From Billgrantia pellis (GTDB lineage: Bacteria > Pseudomonadota > Gammaproteobacteria > Pseudomonadales > Halomonadaceae): a DNA stretch of 64,000 bases. This document shows, in pieces, positions 28,732 to 37,792 of the stretch. A program made the position numbers and the translations under genes. The notes under the pieces are model-generated. The model searched no databases. It was not told where the DNA came from and saw only the letters and a program-made list of their open reading frames with translations. The stretch spans positions 1-64,000 of the forward strand of contig NZ_VTPY01000002.1 in assembly GCF_008297955.1 (NCBI RefSeq). Reading direction: 5' to 3'. The first letter of the stretch is position 1. Each line of letters starts with the position of its first letter.

Positions 28732-30042
28732 TCACTCGATGCGGGGCGTCAGGTTCTCGGCTCCCTGCGCCGTAATCCTGACATTGTCTTCGATCCGGAT
28801 ACCGCCGTGCGGAGCCAAGCGCTCCACCAGCGGCCAGTTCACCTCATGGCCCGCCGTTCCTTGCCGCAGCGGTGCGAGGAGCAGGGGGATAAAGTAGAAG
28901 CCCGGTTCTATGGTGACCACCATCCCCGCTTCCAGTTCACGCGTCAGGCGCAGCGCGGGATGCTCGACAGGCGGTGGTAGGGGAATGCCATTGCACGCGG
29001 TGCGGCCGGCCACGTCGTGAACCTGAACGCCGAGAAGATGACCGAGACCATGGGGGCAGAAGGCGCGCGTAATGCCGCTTTCGACGGCGGCCTCCGCGGA
29101 GCCGCTGACCAGTTCGCTCACCACCAGCAGCTCGCCGAGCAGGCGATGCATTCGCTCGTGCAGCTCGACAAAGCCAACGCCGGGAGCGACCGCTGCGATC
29201 AGGCGCTGCTTGATGTCGTGCATGCGTGCGATCAGGTCTGCGAAGAGCGGGTCGGCTTCGGCTCCCGCCCAGGTTCGGGTAATGTCGGCACAATAGCCGC
29301 GATAGCGGTGGCCCGCATCCACCAGCAGGCTGTATCGCTCGCGGGGCGCTTGCGTGTCGTAATGCTGATAATGCAGTACCGCGGCATGCGAACCGATGCC
29401 GACGATGTTGCCGTAAGGTAGTACGCTTTCACGCTGACGCGAGGCCTGGAGATAGGCCAGGTGAATGTCGAGTTCGCTTCCTCCGGCCAGAAAGGCTTCC
29501 CGGGCGGCACGATGGCCGAAAATGGCCATGCGATTGGCCTCGCTCAGACAGGCGATCTCATACTCGGACTTGCGTACGCGGCCTTCGTCCAGCGCGGTGA
29601 GCAGGGCGGGCGGGTTGAGTTCCGCACCGAGCGCGGCAGACGTCGCGGCGGAGACATCGCCGATCACGGCAAGGCGACCGCCTGCGACACTGGGTGGCGC
29701 CTCGTCGTAGTGTCCGGGAGTCACCTCGAGCCTTTCGGTCCAGGCCTCGTCGGGAAGCTGCGCCGGCAAATGCCAGAAGTCGTCGGGAGCATGCAGGTAG
29801 CAGACGGGCCGCCGGCCGGGGTGTACCAGCAGCCAGCTGTGCGTCAGTTCGGCCTGTCCCGTCCAGTGCTGGAAGTGGCCGTAGCCCTGAAAGCTGGCGT
29901 CCTGGTCGTCACCGAAGTGGCGGGCGGGTCGACCGCTGTAGATCAATAGCCGGTCGTAGCCCTGGGCAGCGAGCACTTCGGCGTAGCGATTCTCGAGCGC
30001 GTCGAAGTGACGCGTCTGCAGGGCATCGAGGTCGAGGGTCAT
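28732..30042 (-). CDS. pepQ: Xaa-Pro dipeptidase PepQ
   Basis: Metallopeptidase that cleaves dipeptides with C-terminal proline. The 436-aa protein has a creatinase-type N-terminal domain and a pita-bread catalytic domain with metal ligands in LLVDAGHRYRGYCADITRTW, HGLGHLLGVQVHD and VVTIEPGFYFIP, then the C-terminal IRIEDNVRIT. Length matches E. coli PepQ. It sits between a LysR-type regulator and yheT, next to a dipeptide transporter, which makes breakdown of imported peptides its likely job. Confidence 0.92.
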   Translation of the reverse strand: MTLDLDALQTRHFDALENRYAEVLAAQGYDRLLIYSGRPARHFGDDQDASFQGYGHFQHWTGQAELTHSWLLVHPGRRPVCYLHAPDDFWHLPAQLPDEAWTERLEVTPGHYDEAPPSVAGGRLAVIGDVSAATSAALGAELNPPALLTALDEGRVRKSEYEIACLSEANRMAIFGHRAAREAFLAGGSELDIHLAYLQASRQRESVLPYGNIVGIGSHAAVLHYQHYDTQAPRERYSLLVDAGHRYRGYCADITRTWAGAEADPLFADLIARMHDIKQRLIAAVAPGVGFVELHERMHRLLGELLVVSELVSGSAEAAVESGITRAFCPHGLGHLLGVQVHDVAGRTACNGIPLPPPVEHPALRLTRELEAGMVVTIEPGFYFIPLLLAPLRQGTAGHEVNWPLVERLAPHGGIRIEDNVRITAQGAENLTPRIE

Positions 30043-30064
30043 GATTTAACTCCGGTTCGGAAGA

Positions 30065-30973
30065 TCAGGCGGACACGCCCGGCGAGAGGCTCTCCCAGAA
30101 GGTGGCCACCGCTGAGTGCCTGCTTTCGGCGCGGCGGTAGAGGCGGATCTCCAACGGGACCTGCCAGCGTTCGCCACCGGCCGCGACCAGGGTGCCTGCG
30201 GTGAGCGCCTCGCGCACGCTGCGCCCGGGTAGCCAGCCCAGGCCATAACCCAGGCTAACCAGTTCGCGAATATTATTGCTCTGGATGCTTTCGTTGAGGA
30301 TGCTGAAGTCTGGCGTTTCGCCGAGATGGGCCAGGTGGCTGCGAATCATGGCGTCGAACAAGCCGCGCGGGTGATAGGCGATCAGTGGCAGCCGGGCGCC
30401 ATCGTCCAGTGAAAAGCGCGGCTGCCCATCCGCTTCCGGCAGCGAGACGGGAATCAGGCGCTCCTCCCCGAGCCGACAGGAGACGAACCCTTCCGTGTCG
30501 GGCTCGATGCCGCAAGGCGTGCGCGGCCAGTAGCACAGCACCAGGTCGCACTCCTCGCGGGATAACGCCCGAAAGTAGTCGTCGACCAGCCAACTGGTGG
30601 CGCGCAGGTAGGGCGTCACCGATGGCGGTACCGGCCACTGGCCGAGCCACTCTGGCACGAAGTGGGCGAGCAGGCTCTGTGGTGCCGCCAGGCGAATACG
30701 CCCCGCCTGCTGTTCAGCGAGCTGGATCAGGCGCCGACGGCTCTCGGCGATCCGCTGGGTGATATCGTGGCAAAGCCCTAGGAACTCCTCACCGGCGGGT
30801 GTCAGCGACAGCGGCAGCGTCTGACGGTTGATCAGCGTCGTGCCCATCTCCTCCTCCAGCAGTTTGATGCGTCGCGAGAAGGTCGGCTGGGTGACGTTCT
30901 GTTGCTCGGCGGCACGTGAAAAATGACGTGTGCGGGCCAGGGCGATGAAGTCTTCCAGCCAACGTAGTTCCAT
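30065..30973 (-). CDS. LysR-family regulator, HypT/YjiE-like
   Basis: Transcription regulator of 302 aa with an N-terminal winged helix (WLEDFIALARTRHFSRAAEQQNVTQPTFSRRIKLLEEE; longest part residues 5-42) and a C-terminal effector domain. The NRQTLPLSLTPAG and LGYGLGWLPG segments resemble E. coli YjiE/HypT, the hypochlorite-responsive factor, as I recall it. Its place between pepQ and dppF suggests control of peptide use instead. A palindrome overlaps its ribosome site, hinting at autoregulation. LysR membership is firm; the effector is unknown. Confidence 0.85.
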   Translation of the reverse strand: MELRWLEDFIALARTRHFSRAAEQQNVTQPTFSRRIKLLEEEMGTTLINRQTLPLSLTPAGEEFLGLCHDITQRIAESRRRLIQLAEQQAGRIRLAAPQSLLAHFVPEWLGQWPVPPSVTPYLRATSWLVDDYFRALSREECDLVLCYWPRTPCGIEPDTEGFVSCRLGEERLIPVSLPEADGQPRFSLDDGARLPLIAYHPRGLFDAMIRSHLAHLGETPDFSILNESIQSNNIRELVSLGYGLGWLPGRSVREALTAGTLVAAGGERWQVPLEIRLYRRAESRHSAVATFWESLSPGVSA

Positions 30974-30975
30974 GT

Positions 30976-30989
30976 TGTCTCCCGAGACA
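30976..30989. repeat. Palindrome over the ribosome site of the LysR-type gene
   Basis: TGTCTC-CC-GAGACA, perfect 6-base arms, 2 bases upstream of the regulator's ATG. On the coding strand the GGGAG ribosome site lies inside it. A candidate operator or RNA hairpin. Confidence 0.5.
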
Positions 30990-31033
30990 GGACGAGTACC
31001 GCACTCACATTGTAGCCAGAGGCATCATCGCAT

Positions 31034-31049
31034 CGTCTCAGACGAGACG
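31034..31049. repeat. Second GTCTC/GAGAC palindrome at the end of dppF
   Basis: CGTCTC-AGAC-GAGACG, perfect 6-base arms overlapping the dppF stop codon. Shares GTCTC/GAGAC arms with the palindrome 58 bases away. May be a terminator stem or a second regulator site. Confidence 0.4.
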
Positions 31050-32099
31050 TCCCTCTTCGATGGCGTGGCAGGCCACGCGGCCGCCGCCATCGTGGGCGAT
31101 CAGCGTCGGCACCTCTTCGCGGCAGCGAGCGTTGGCATGCGGGCAGCGGGCGTGAAAGACGCACCCCGAGGGCAGGTTGACCGGCGTGGGCACTTCCCCC
31201 TTGAGACGGATGTGCTGGGGGCGGTCATCCTCGAGCCGCGGAATCGCCGAGAGCAGCGCACGGGTGTAGGGATGGCGCGGCGTGGCGAACAGCGTCGCCG
31301 TGGGCGCCACCTCGCACACCCGGCCCAGGTACATCACGGCTACGCGGGTACCGAAGTGCTCCACCACGGCGAGGTCGTGGGTAATGAACAGGTAGGTCAG
31401 GTTGCGTTGCTGCTGCGCATCCATCAGCAGGTTGAGCACCTGGGCCTGGATGGAGACATCGAGCGCCGAGATCGGCTCGTCGGCGACGATGAATTCCGGG
31501 TCCACGGCCAGCGCCCGGGCGATGGCGATGCGCTGCCGCTGGCCGCCGGAGAACTCGTGACCGTAGCGTTTGCCCCAGTCGGGCGCGACGCCTACCGAAT
31601 GCATCACCTCGGCGACCTTGTCAGCCACCTGCTGGCGATTCCAGTCGGGATGGTGCAGGCGGATCGGCTCCTCCAGTGTCTGTTGAATGGTCATGCGCGG
31701 GTTGAGTGATGCATAGGGGTTCTGAAAGATCATCTGCATACGTCGGCGGTAAGGCATCAACGACTTGGTCGACAGGTCGTCGATGCGCGTGCCGTCGTAA
31801 TGGATCTCGCCACCGGAAGGGTGAATCAGGCCCATCACGATGCGTGCCACGGTGGACTTGCCACACCCGGATTCGCCGACCACGCAAAGTGCCTCGCCGC
31901 GGCGGATGTCCAGGTCGATGCCGTTGATGGCGTGCACGAATTTCTGCTCGCGCACCAGCCTGCCGCCCTTGAACTTGAGCTGTTCGAGGAAATCGCCGGA
32001 GAGCGAGAAGCGCTTTTCCAGGCCACGGATCTCCAGCAATGTTCGATCGGCGTCGGTGGCCGGCGCCTTGTGAGAAGGCGCGATTGCCGTCGCTGTCAT
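31038..32099 (-). CDS. dppF: Dipeptide ABC transporter ATP-binding protein DppF-like
   Basis: Second ATPase of a peptide/nickel-type ABC importer, 353 aa. It has Walker A GESGCGKSTVAR, signature SGGQRQRIAIARAL, Walker B FIVADEPISALD and the H-loop ITHDLAVVEHF, then the oligopeptide/dipeptide C-terminal extension with cysteines (CVFHARCPHANARCREE). The ATG overlaps the dppD stop by four bases. It ends the five-gene operon. Confidence 0.92.
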   Translation of the reverse strand: MTATAIAPSHKAPATDADRTLLEIRGLEKRFSLSGDFLEQLKFKGGRLVREQKFVHAINGIDLDIRRGEALCVVGESGCGKSTVARIVMGLIHPSGGEIHYDGTRIDDLSTKSLMPYRRRMQMIFQNPYASLNPRMTIQQTLEEPIRLHHPDWNRQQVADKVAEVMHSVGVAPDWGKRYGHEFSGGQRQRIAIARALAVDPEFIVADEPISALDVSIQAQVLNLLMDAQQQRNLTYLFITHDLAVVEHFGTRVAVMYLGRVCEVAPTATLFATPRHPYTRALLSAIPRLEDDRPQHIRLKGEVPTPVNLPSGCVFHARCPHANARCREEVPTLIAHDGGGRVACHAIEEGRLV

Positions 32100-33118
32100 C
32101 GGGTTGTCTCCTCGGCCGGTATGCGTTCGCGTTCGATCATCTCGGCGACCATGTGGCAGGCCACTTGGCAGTTACCGGAGGCGACGAACTCGGGCACTTG
32201 GCAGCGACAGCTGGGACGCTCGCTGCCGTCGGGGTGTCGAGTGAAGGCGCAGCGTGGATGGAAGGCGCAGCCGCTCGGCAAGTTGTCGAGCGATGGCATG
32301 CTGCCGGGAATCTGGTTGAGTCGCTCGCCCGGCGTGGCCATCTGCGGCAGCGCATTCATCAGCCCCTGCGTGTAGGGATGCTGTGGGTCGTTGATGATCT
32401 CGCGGGTCGGGCCCTGCTCGATCACCCGGCCGGCGTACATCACCAGCATACGCTGGGTCACCTGGCTGACGACTCCCAAGTCATGTGTGATCAGGATCAG
32501 GCCGACGTTGTGCTTCTCGCATAGCTCCAGCAGAAGCGCCATAATCTCGGCCTGGATGGTGACGTCGAGCGCCGTGGTGGGCTCGTCGGCGACGATGATG
32601 TCCGGATCGAGGAGCAAGGCGATAGCGATGATCACCCGCTGCCGCATGCCGCCGGAGAGTTCGTGGGGGTACTGGTCGAGGCGTGCCTCGGGCGAGGGGA
32701 TCTGCACCTGCTCGAGCTTGCGCAGGGCGATGGCTCGCGCCTCGCGCCGGGCGATGCGGCGATGCGCCTTGAGACATTCGATCATTTGCTCGCCGATGGT
32801 AAGCACCGGGTTGAGCGTCATCATCGGATCCTGAAAGATCATCGAGATGCGGTGCCCACGAATCCGGCGTAGCGCACGATCGCTGAGTCCGGTGAGTTCC
32901 TGACCGTCGAAGCGAATGCTGCCGCCGGCGATGTAGCCGGGTTTGGAAATTAGGTTGAGCAGACTGAACGCCGCCACCGACTTCCCGGCGCCGGATTCGC
33001 CAACGATGCCCAGCCGCTCGCCGCGATCCAGGCTGAAGCAGACGTCGCGCAGCGCCTGGACTTCGCCGCGGCGCAGGGCGAAGCGCACGTCGAGGTAGTT
33101 GACTTCGAGAAGTGACAT
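32096..33118 (-). CDS. dppD: Dipeptide ABC transporter ATP-binding protein DppD-like
   Basis: First ATPase of the importer, 340 aa, with Walker A GESGAGKSVAAFSL, signature SGGMRQRVIIAIAL, Walker B IIVADEPTTALD, the H-loop ITHDLGVVSQV and a cysteine-bearing C-terminal extension (CAFHPRCAF; RPSCRC), which in DppD relatives can hold an Fe-S cluster. It lies 21 bases after dppC and overlaps dppF. Confidence 0.93.
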   Translation of the reverse strand: MSLLEVNYLDVRFALRRGEVQALRDVCFSLDRGERLGIVGESGAGKSVAAFSLLNLISKPGYIAGGSIRFDGQELTGLSDRALRRIRGHRISMIFQDPMMTLNPVLTIGEQMIECLKAHRRIARREARAIALRKLEQVQIPSPEARLDQYPHELSGGMRQRVIIAIALLLDPDIIVADEPTTALDVTIQAEIMALLLELCEKHNVGLILITHDLGVVSQVTQRMLVMYAGRVIEQGPTREIINDPQHPYTQGLMNALPQMATPGERLNQIPGSMPSLDNLPSGCAFHPRCAFTRHPDGSERPSCRCQVPEFVASGNCQVACHMVAEMIERERIPAEETTR

Positions 33119-33139
33119 GGGAGTCTCCAGAATCCGTCG

Positions 33140-34096
33140 TCAGCCCTTGTATAGGCGCGGGTTGAGCACGTCGCGCAGCCAGTCGCCGAGCAGGTTGATC
33201 ACCAATACCAGCAGCACCAGCACCGCCCCGGGCATCAGAGTGATCCACCAGGAGCCCGACTGTAGGTAGTCGAAGCCCGACTTGATCAGCGAGCCCAGCG
33301 ATGGGTGGGTCTCCGGCATGCCCAGCCCCAGGAAGGAGAGTGCCGCCTCGGAGATGATGGCGTTGGCCACCTGCACCGTGGAGATGACGAAGATCGGCGA
33401 CAGGGTGTTGGGCAAGATATGGCGGAACATGATGCGCCGGCTGGAGAGGCCCATGGTGCGTGCCGCATCGACGTATTCCTTGTTCTTCTCGGCAAGCACC
33501 GAAGCGCGAACGGTACGGGCGTACTGCGGCCATTCGGCGAGGCCGATGATCAGCACCAGCAGCGGCACGGCGTAGGCGCTGAAGGTGGCGCCGCCGAAGA
33601 TTGCCTTGACCAGGGCTCCCACCACGATGGCCACCATCAGGGTGGAAAAGGAGAGCTGGATGTCGGCCAGACGCATCAGGAAGGCGTCGATACGCCCACC
33701 CAGGTAGCCGGCCAGCAGTCCGAAGCTGACCCCCAGAATCGCCTGCAGGGCCACGGCCCCGAAGCCGATGATCAGCGATACCCGCGCACCGTAGAGGATG
33801 GTGGAGAGCATGTCGCGGCCTTGGGCATCCGTGCCGAGAACGTAGGCATCCTCGCTGCCGGAGATCCAGAACGGCGGCAGTTCCGAGGCGAGAATATCGA
33901 TCTGCGCCAGATCATAAGGGTTCATCGGCGCCAGCCACGGCGCCAGCACGGCGGCCACCACCATCAGTACGAAGACCAGCAGGCTGATCTGGGCGATCAG
34001 GTCGCGCTTGAAGCTGTAGAGGAGGTATGAATCGCGAAAGCGCTCCCAGCGGCTCGCTGTGGGAGGGCCCTCGATGGAAGAGGTCGTGGTGTTCAT
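33140..34096 (-). CDS. dppC: Dipeptide ABC transporter permease DppC-like
   Basis: Inner-membrane permease of 318 aa, with a cytoplasmic N-terminal stretch, a first helix (ISLLVFVLMVVAAVLAPWL) and five further predicted helices. The ATPase-contact loop EYVDAARTMGLSSRRIMFRH near residue 205 contains the family EAA-type sequence. Its start overlaps the dppB stop by four bases. Confidence 0.93.
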   Translation of the reverse strand: MNTTTSSIEGPPTASRWERFRDSYLLYSFKRDLIAQISLLVFVLMVVAAVLAPWLAPMNPYDLAQIDILASELPPFWISGSEDAYVLGTDAQGRDMLSTILYGARVSLIIGFGAVALQAILGVSFGLLAGYLGGRIDAFLMRLADIQLSFSTLMVAIVVGALVKAIFGGATFSAYAVPLLVLIIGLAEWPQYARTVRASVLAEKNKEYVDAARTMGLSSRRIMFRHILPNTLSPIFVISTVQVANAIISEAALSFLGLGMPETHPSLGSLIKSGFDYLQSGSWWITLMPGAVLVLLVLVINLLGDWLRDVLNPRLYKG

Positions 34097-35139
34097 GCGG
34101 GATTACCTGTCAGCTTGACGGTGGGGTTGACAAGGCCATAGATCAGATCGACCAGAGTGTTGGTGATCACGAAGATCAGCCCCACGATCATCAGGTAAGT
34201 GATGATCAAAGGAATGTCGGAGCGGTTGATGGCATTGAGGAACATCAGCCCCATCCCCGGCCACTGAAAGACCGTCTCGGTGAGGATGGTATAGGCCACC
34301 AGGGTGCCGATCTGTACCCCGCCCACAGTGATTACCGGCAGCATGGTGTTCTTGAGCGCATGCAGAAAATAGATGCGGCGCAGGCGGATGCCCTTGGCGC
34401 GAGCGAACTTGACGTATTCCGACTGCAGCACCTCGAGCATCTCGGCGCGAATCAGCCGGATGAACAGCGGCAGCATGATCGAGGCCAGCGAGATAGCTGG
34501 CAGAACCAGGTAGGTCAGCCCCTTCAGCGAGGCAAAGTTGGTGTACCAGGTGCCGAAGACATGCAACGGGTCGCCACGGCCGTAGGCCGGCATGCCGCCT
34601 TCGGTGGTGATCAGATCATTGAGCCAGCTACCCCAGGTGGTATCGGCGGGGAAGGGCGCCCAGGTCATGCCGATGGCAAACAGCTGAATCAGTACGATAG
34701 CCGTGAGGAATACCGGAATCGAAATGCCGACGATGGAGACACCCATGAAGAAGCGCGACAGCCAGGCTCGCGGCTTGATGGCGCTGTACACGCCGATGGG
34801 CACCGACAGCACGATGATCAGGAAGGTGGAGGCCGCTACCAACTCCAGGGTGGCCGGCAAGTGACGAAGGATCACCTCGGTGGTCGGCTGGTTGAAGATA
34901 TAGGAGTAGCCGAAATCGAGCTGGGCGGCATTGACGGCGAAGCGCAGGTACTGGACCAGGAAGGGATCGTTGAGCCCGAGCCGCTCGCGCAGCTCCTCGC
35001 GCTCGCTCTCGGGCACCGACTGACCGACCATCTGCTGGATGGGGTCGCCGAGACTCTCCTGGATGGCGAAGGCGATCACGCTGATGACGAACATCACCAG
35101 CAGCGCATGGAAGAGGCGCTTTACCAGAAAGGCGATCAT
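34093..35139 (-). CDS. dppB: Dipeptide ABC transporter permease DppB-like
   Basis: Inner-membrane permease of 348 aa starting MIAFLVKRLFHALLVMFVIS, typical of DppB/OppB, with the conserved Q-loop region GDPIQQMVG and the EAA-type loop EYVKFARAKGIRLRRIYFLH. The ATG at 35139 was chosen because the protein then begins at its first helix and an AGGA site precedes it; an in-frame start at 35172 is less likely. A strong palindrome separates it from dppA. Confidence 0.92.
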   Translation of the reverse strand: MIAFLVKRLFHALLVMFVISVIAFAIQESLGDPIQQMVGQSVPESEREELRERLGLNDPFLVQYLRFAVNAAQLDFGYSYIFNQPTTEVILRHLPATLELVAASTFLIIVLSVPIGVYSAIKPRAWLSRFFMGVSIVGISIPVFLTAIVLIQLFAIGMTWAPFPADTTWGSWLNDLITTEGGMPAYGRGDPLHVFGTWYTNFASLKGLTYLVLPAISLASIMLPLFIRLIRAEMLEVLQSEYVKFARAKGIRLRRIYFLHALKNTMLPVITVGGVQIGTLVAYTILTETVFQWPGMGLMFLNAINRSDIPLIITYLMIVGLIFVITNTLVDLIYGLVNPTVKLTGNPA

Positions 35140-35210
35140 GGATGGCGTCCTGTGGGCAACGCGGGGCGGCACGCCCGCCTGGGACGTGCCACCGTGTCGG
35201 GTTCACGGAA

Positions 35211-35230
35211 TGCCGGCCCGCGGGCCGGCA
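35211..35230 (-). other. 20-bp perfect palindrome between dppA and dppB
   Basis: TGCCGGCCCGCGGGCCGGCA is a perfect palindrome, 8 bases after the dppA stop and 71 bases before the dppB start. In this position in binding-protein operons such stems usually protect the binding-protein message and partly stop readthrough, giving more DppA than permease. That function is inference. Confidence 0.6.
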
Positions 35231-35237
35231 GGGTGGG

Positions 35238-36815
35238 TCACTCGGCCTCGATGACCAAATCCCCGAGATAGGGGAAGTTCATCACGTTGAGGATCGGCTC
35301 GATGTCGACGTTCGGCGCGGCGGCCCAGGCGAGATCTTGCCAATGCAGCGGCACGAAAGCGGCCTCGTCGTAGAGCGTCTGCTCGACCTGCTGGAGCATT
35401 TCGGCGCGCTTCTCCAGGTCGACCTCGAGGTTCGCCTCGGCGACCAGCTTGTCGAGTTCCGGGTTGCAATAATTGCCAGCGTTATACTGGCCGGCACCGG
35501 TATCCGGGTCCGGACAGGCGGTGAGGTACTCGTGGAAGTTGGCGCTGTCCTCGGTGTCGGCGTGCCAACCGATCAACATCACGTCCGCGGCGCGATCGTC
35601 GTATTCACCCCAGTACTGCGCCTTGGGCAAAGTCTTGAGATCCACTTCGACGTTGATGCGTGCCAGCATGGTGGCCACCGCCTGGGCGATCCTGGCATCG
35701 TTCACGTAGCGGTTATTGGGCGCCATCATGGTGATCTGGAAACCATCGGCGTAGCCGGCTTCCTCCATCAGTTCCTGGGCTCTTTCCAGGTCATGGCGCC
35801 GCTCGAGCGACTCAATATGCCCCGCGTAGCCCTCGGGAGAGAATTGCGCTGCCGGGGTGGCGAAGCCCTTCATCAGGCGTTCGGCGATGGCGTCCTGGTT
35901 GATGGCGTAGGCGAAGGCTTGGCGTACCCGCTCGTCCTGGAAGGCCTCGACGCGCTCCTGATTCATGTGCAAGAGAATGATGCGAGTACCTGACATGGTG
36001 ACCAGTTCGGCATTGTGGCTCTCGCGAACGCGGTCCAGGTCGTTAGGCGGCACCGGGGCGATGAAGTCGACGTCGCCGGAGAGCAGGGCGGCCACGCGCG
36101 TGGCGTTCTCGCTGATCGGGGTGAGCACGATTCTGTCGACGTTGCCGGGAGACTCCTCATCCCAGTAGTCGGCGAACCGCTGAAACTCCATCCGGTTGCC
36201 TTTCTGGTGTTCGATCACGGTGAACGGGCCGGTGCCGGAGAGATGGGACGAGGCGAAGGAGTTGCCGTTCTTGACGATTTCGTCCTTGGGATCGCCGTCC
36301 TCGGCGGTGCCGCTGTAATATTGGCTATCCATCGGGAAGACATAGGTAGCCAGGTTGAGCAGCAGCGGATAGGGCTTCTCTGTCTTGAACTCGACGGTGT
36401 AATCGTCGAGAGCGGTCACGCTTGCGACGGGTTCGAAGATCGCCTTGAAGTCCGGGCTGCGCTTGAGGCGCTCCACGGTCCACACCACATCATCTGCGGT
36501 GAAGTCGTTGCCGCTGTGAAACTTGACACCCTCGCGCAGGGTCATGCGCATAGTGGTGTCGTCGACCTGTTCCCAATCGGTGGCCAGGCGCGGCTCGAAG
36601 TCGAAATCTTGTGACCAACGCACCAGCGGGTCGAAGGTCATGTGGGAGAGCTGCAGTATACCACCGGAGAGCTGCTCATGGATGTCGAGCGAGACCGGGT
36701 CGGCGTCGTAGGCCATGCGCAGGGTGTTCTCGGCATTGGCGATGGCCGGCAGCAGCGCCGTACCGGTCATGACGGCACCGATCATTCCGGCCAGCAAGGT
36801 CTTTTTAAACGTCAT
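35238..36815 (-). CDS. dppA: Dipeptide ABC transporter substrate-binding protein DppA-like
   Basis: Periplasmic solute-binding protein of family 5, 525 aa. It has a signal peptide ending near PAIANA (residue 28) and then typical ENTLRMAYDADPVSLDIHE, FHSGNDFTADDVVWTVER and the SGTRIILLHMNQERVEAFQDERVRQAFAYA region in segments. It is the first gene of dppABCDF. GGGAA precedes the ATG. Peptides are the likely ligand given the pepQ neighbour, but nickel, haem or other small ligands also occur in this family. Confidence 0.92.
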   Translation of the reverse strand: MTFKKTLLAGMIGAVMTGTALLPAIANAENTLRMAYDADPVSLDIHEQLSGGILQLSHMTFDPLVRWSQDFDFEPRLATDWEQVDDTTMRMTLREGVKFHSGNDFTADDVVWTVERLKRSPDFKAIFEPVASVTALDDYTVEFKTEKPYPLLLNLATYVFPMDSQYYSGTAEDGDPKDEIVKNGNSFASSHLSGTGPFTVIEHQKGNRMEFQRFADYWDEESPGNVDRIVLTPISENATRVAALLSGDVDFIAPVPPNDLDRVRESHNAELVTMSGTRIILLHMNQERVEAFQDERVRQAFAYAINQDAIAERLMKGFATPAAQFSPEGYAGHIESLERRHDLERAQELMEEAGYADGFQITMMAPNNRYVNDARIAQAVATMLARINVEVDLKTLPKAQYWGEYDDRAADVMLIGWHADTEDSANFHEYLTACPDPDTGAGQYNAGNYCNPELDKLVAEANLEVDLEKRAEMLQQVEQTLYDEAAFVPLHWQDLAWAAAPNVDIEPILNVMNFPYLGDLVIEAE

Positions 36816-36973
36816 GTGTCGTTCCCTTCTCGGGTTTTTGTTGTGCGCGCCCTATCGGCCGCGCCTGCGTGGTACGCAAGCCAATGTAGTGATCTGCCCG
36901 AGAAGAGGACAATCGAAATTCCGACAGGCGCCATGCGCAAGGCGAATAGTGCCGTGACGCTAGGAAGGAAAGA

Positions 36974-37627
36974 TCAGTCGCCGGGCGGTGCCGCCAGGCG
37001 GTCTATGCGATACAGCGTGGCCACCTGATCGAGTCCCAGGACGCTGCAATCGAGGTCGCGAATACGACCATTGTCTAGACCGTAGATCCAGCCATGAATG
37101 GCCAAGGGCTGGCCGCGCTGCCAAGCGTGCTGGATGGTCTTGTTATGACACAAGTTCTTGATCTGGGCTCTGACGTTCAGCTCGCACATGCGGTCCACCT
37201 GCTCGTCAAGCGACAGCTCGGCCAGTCCTTGGCGGTGCTGGTGGTAGAGTTCGCGCACCGAATGCAGCCAGAGGTCGACCATGCCGTTGTCGCCGCCGGC
37301 AACCGCGGCCCGCACGCCACCGCAGCCGTAGTGGCCGACGACCATGATGTGCCGAACCTCGAGCACATCGACGGCGTACTGCAGTACCGACAGCGCGTTG
37401 AGGTCGTTGTGGTGGACAAGATTGGCGACGTTGCGATGTACGAAGACTTCGCCGGGGGGCAGCGAGATGATCTGGTTGGCCGGTACACGGCTGTCGGAGC
37501 AGCCAATCCAGAGATAATCGGGGTTCTGCTGGCTGGATAGCCGGGCGAAGAAGTCGGGGTCTTCCTGCTGCATACGCTCGGCCCAGGCGCGGTTGTTGTC
37601 GAGCAGGGCGTTGATTTCCTTGTCCAT
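36974..37627 (-). CDS. can: Beta-class carbonic anhydrase
   Basis: Interconverts CO2 and bicarbonate. The 217-aa protein has the full zinc set in canonical spacing: C43 and the D45-R47 pair (WIGCSDSRVP) and H99 with C102 (VVGHYGCGGV). Length and sequence pattern match E. coli Can. Monocistronic and divergent from gor, with a 165-base space between the two starts in which no convincing promoter was identified. Confidence 0.95.
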   Translation of the reverse strand: MDKEINALLDNNRAWAERMQQEDPDFFARLSSQQNPDYLWIGCSDSRVPANQIISLPPGEVFVHRNVANLVHHNDLNALSVLQYAVDVLEVRHIMVVGHYGCGGVRAAVAGGDNGMVDLWLHSVRELYHQHRQGLAELSLDEQVDRMCELNVRAQIKNLCHNKTIQHAWQRGQPLAIHGWIYGLDNGRIRDLDCSVLGLDQVATLYRIDRLAAPPGD

Positions 37628-37792
37628 GGGATAATTCGCTTAGTCAGTCAGGGCCAGCTCCTTGTACCTAGCCCAGGCGTTGTGGTCAACCGTAGCGGAC
37701 TGGCGGACCTGCACGCTCGCCCCCGGCACTGGTAGTATCGTGCCATTCCGATCAGGCCGACTCGCATAGCTCGGCGAGACAAGGAGAACTGC

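Noticed and set aside
34027..35271. Forward frame of 414 codons opposite the dpp permeases
   Set aside because: Rich in His, Gln and Asp in the way antisense of hydrophobic membrane helices is; dppB and dppC on the other strand are certain.
36826..36905. CTTCTCGGG and CCCGAGAAG inverted repeat upstream of dppA
   Set aside because: Arms of nine bases are 62 bases apart, too far for a simple operator, and one arm overlaps the region of the ribosome site; likely chance.
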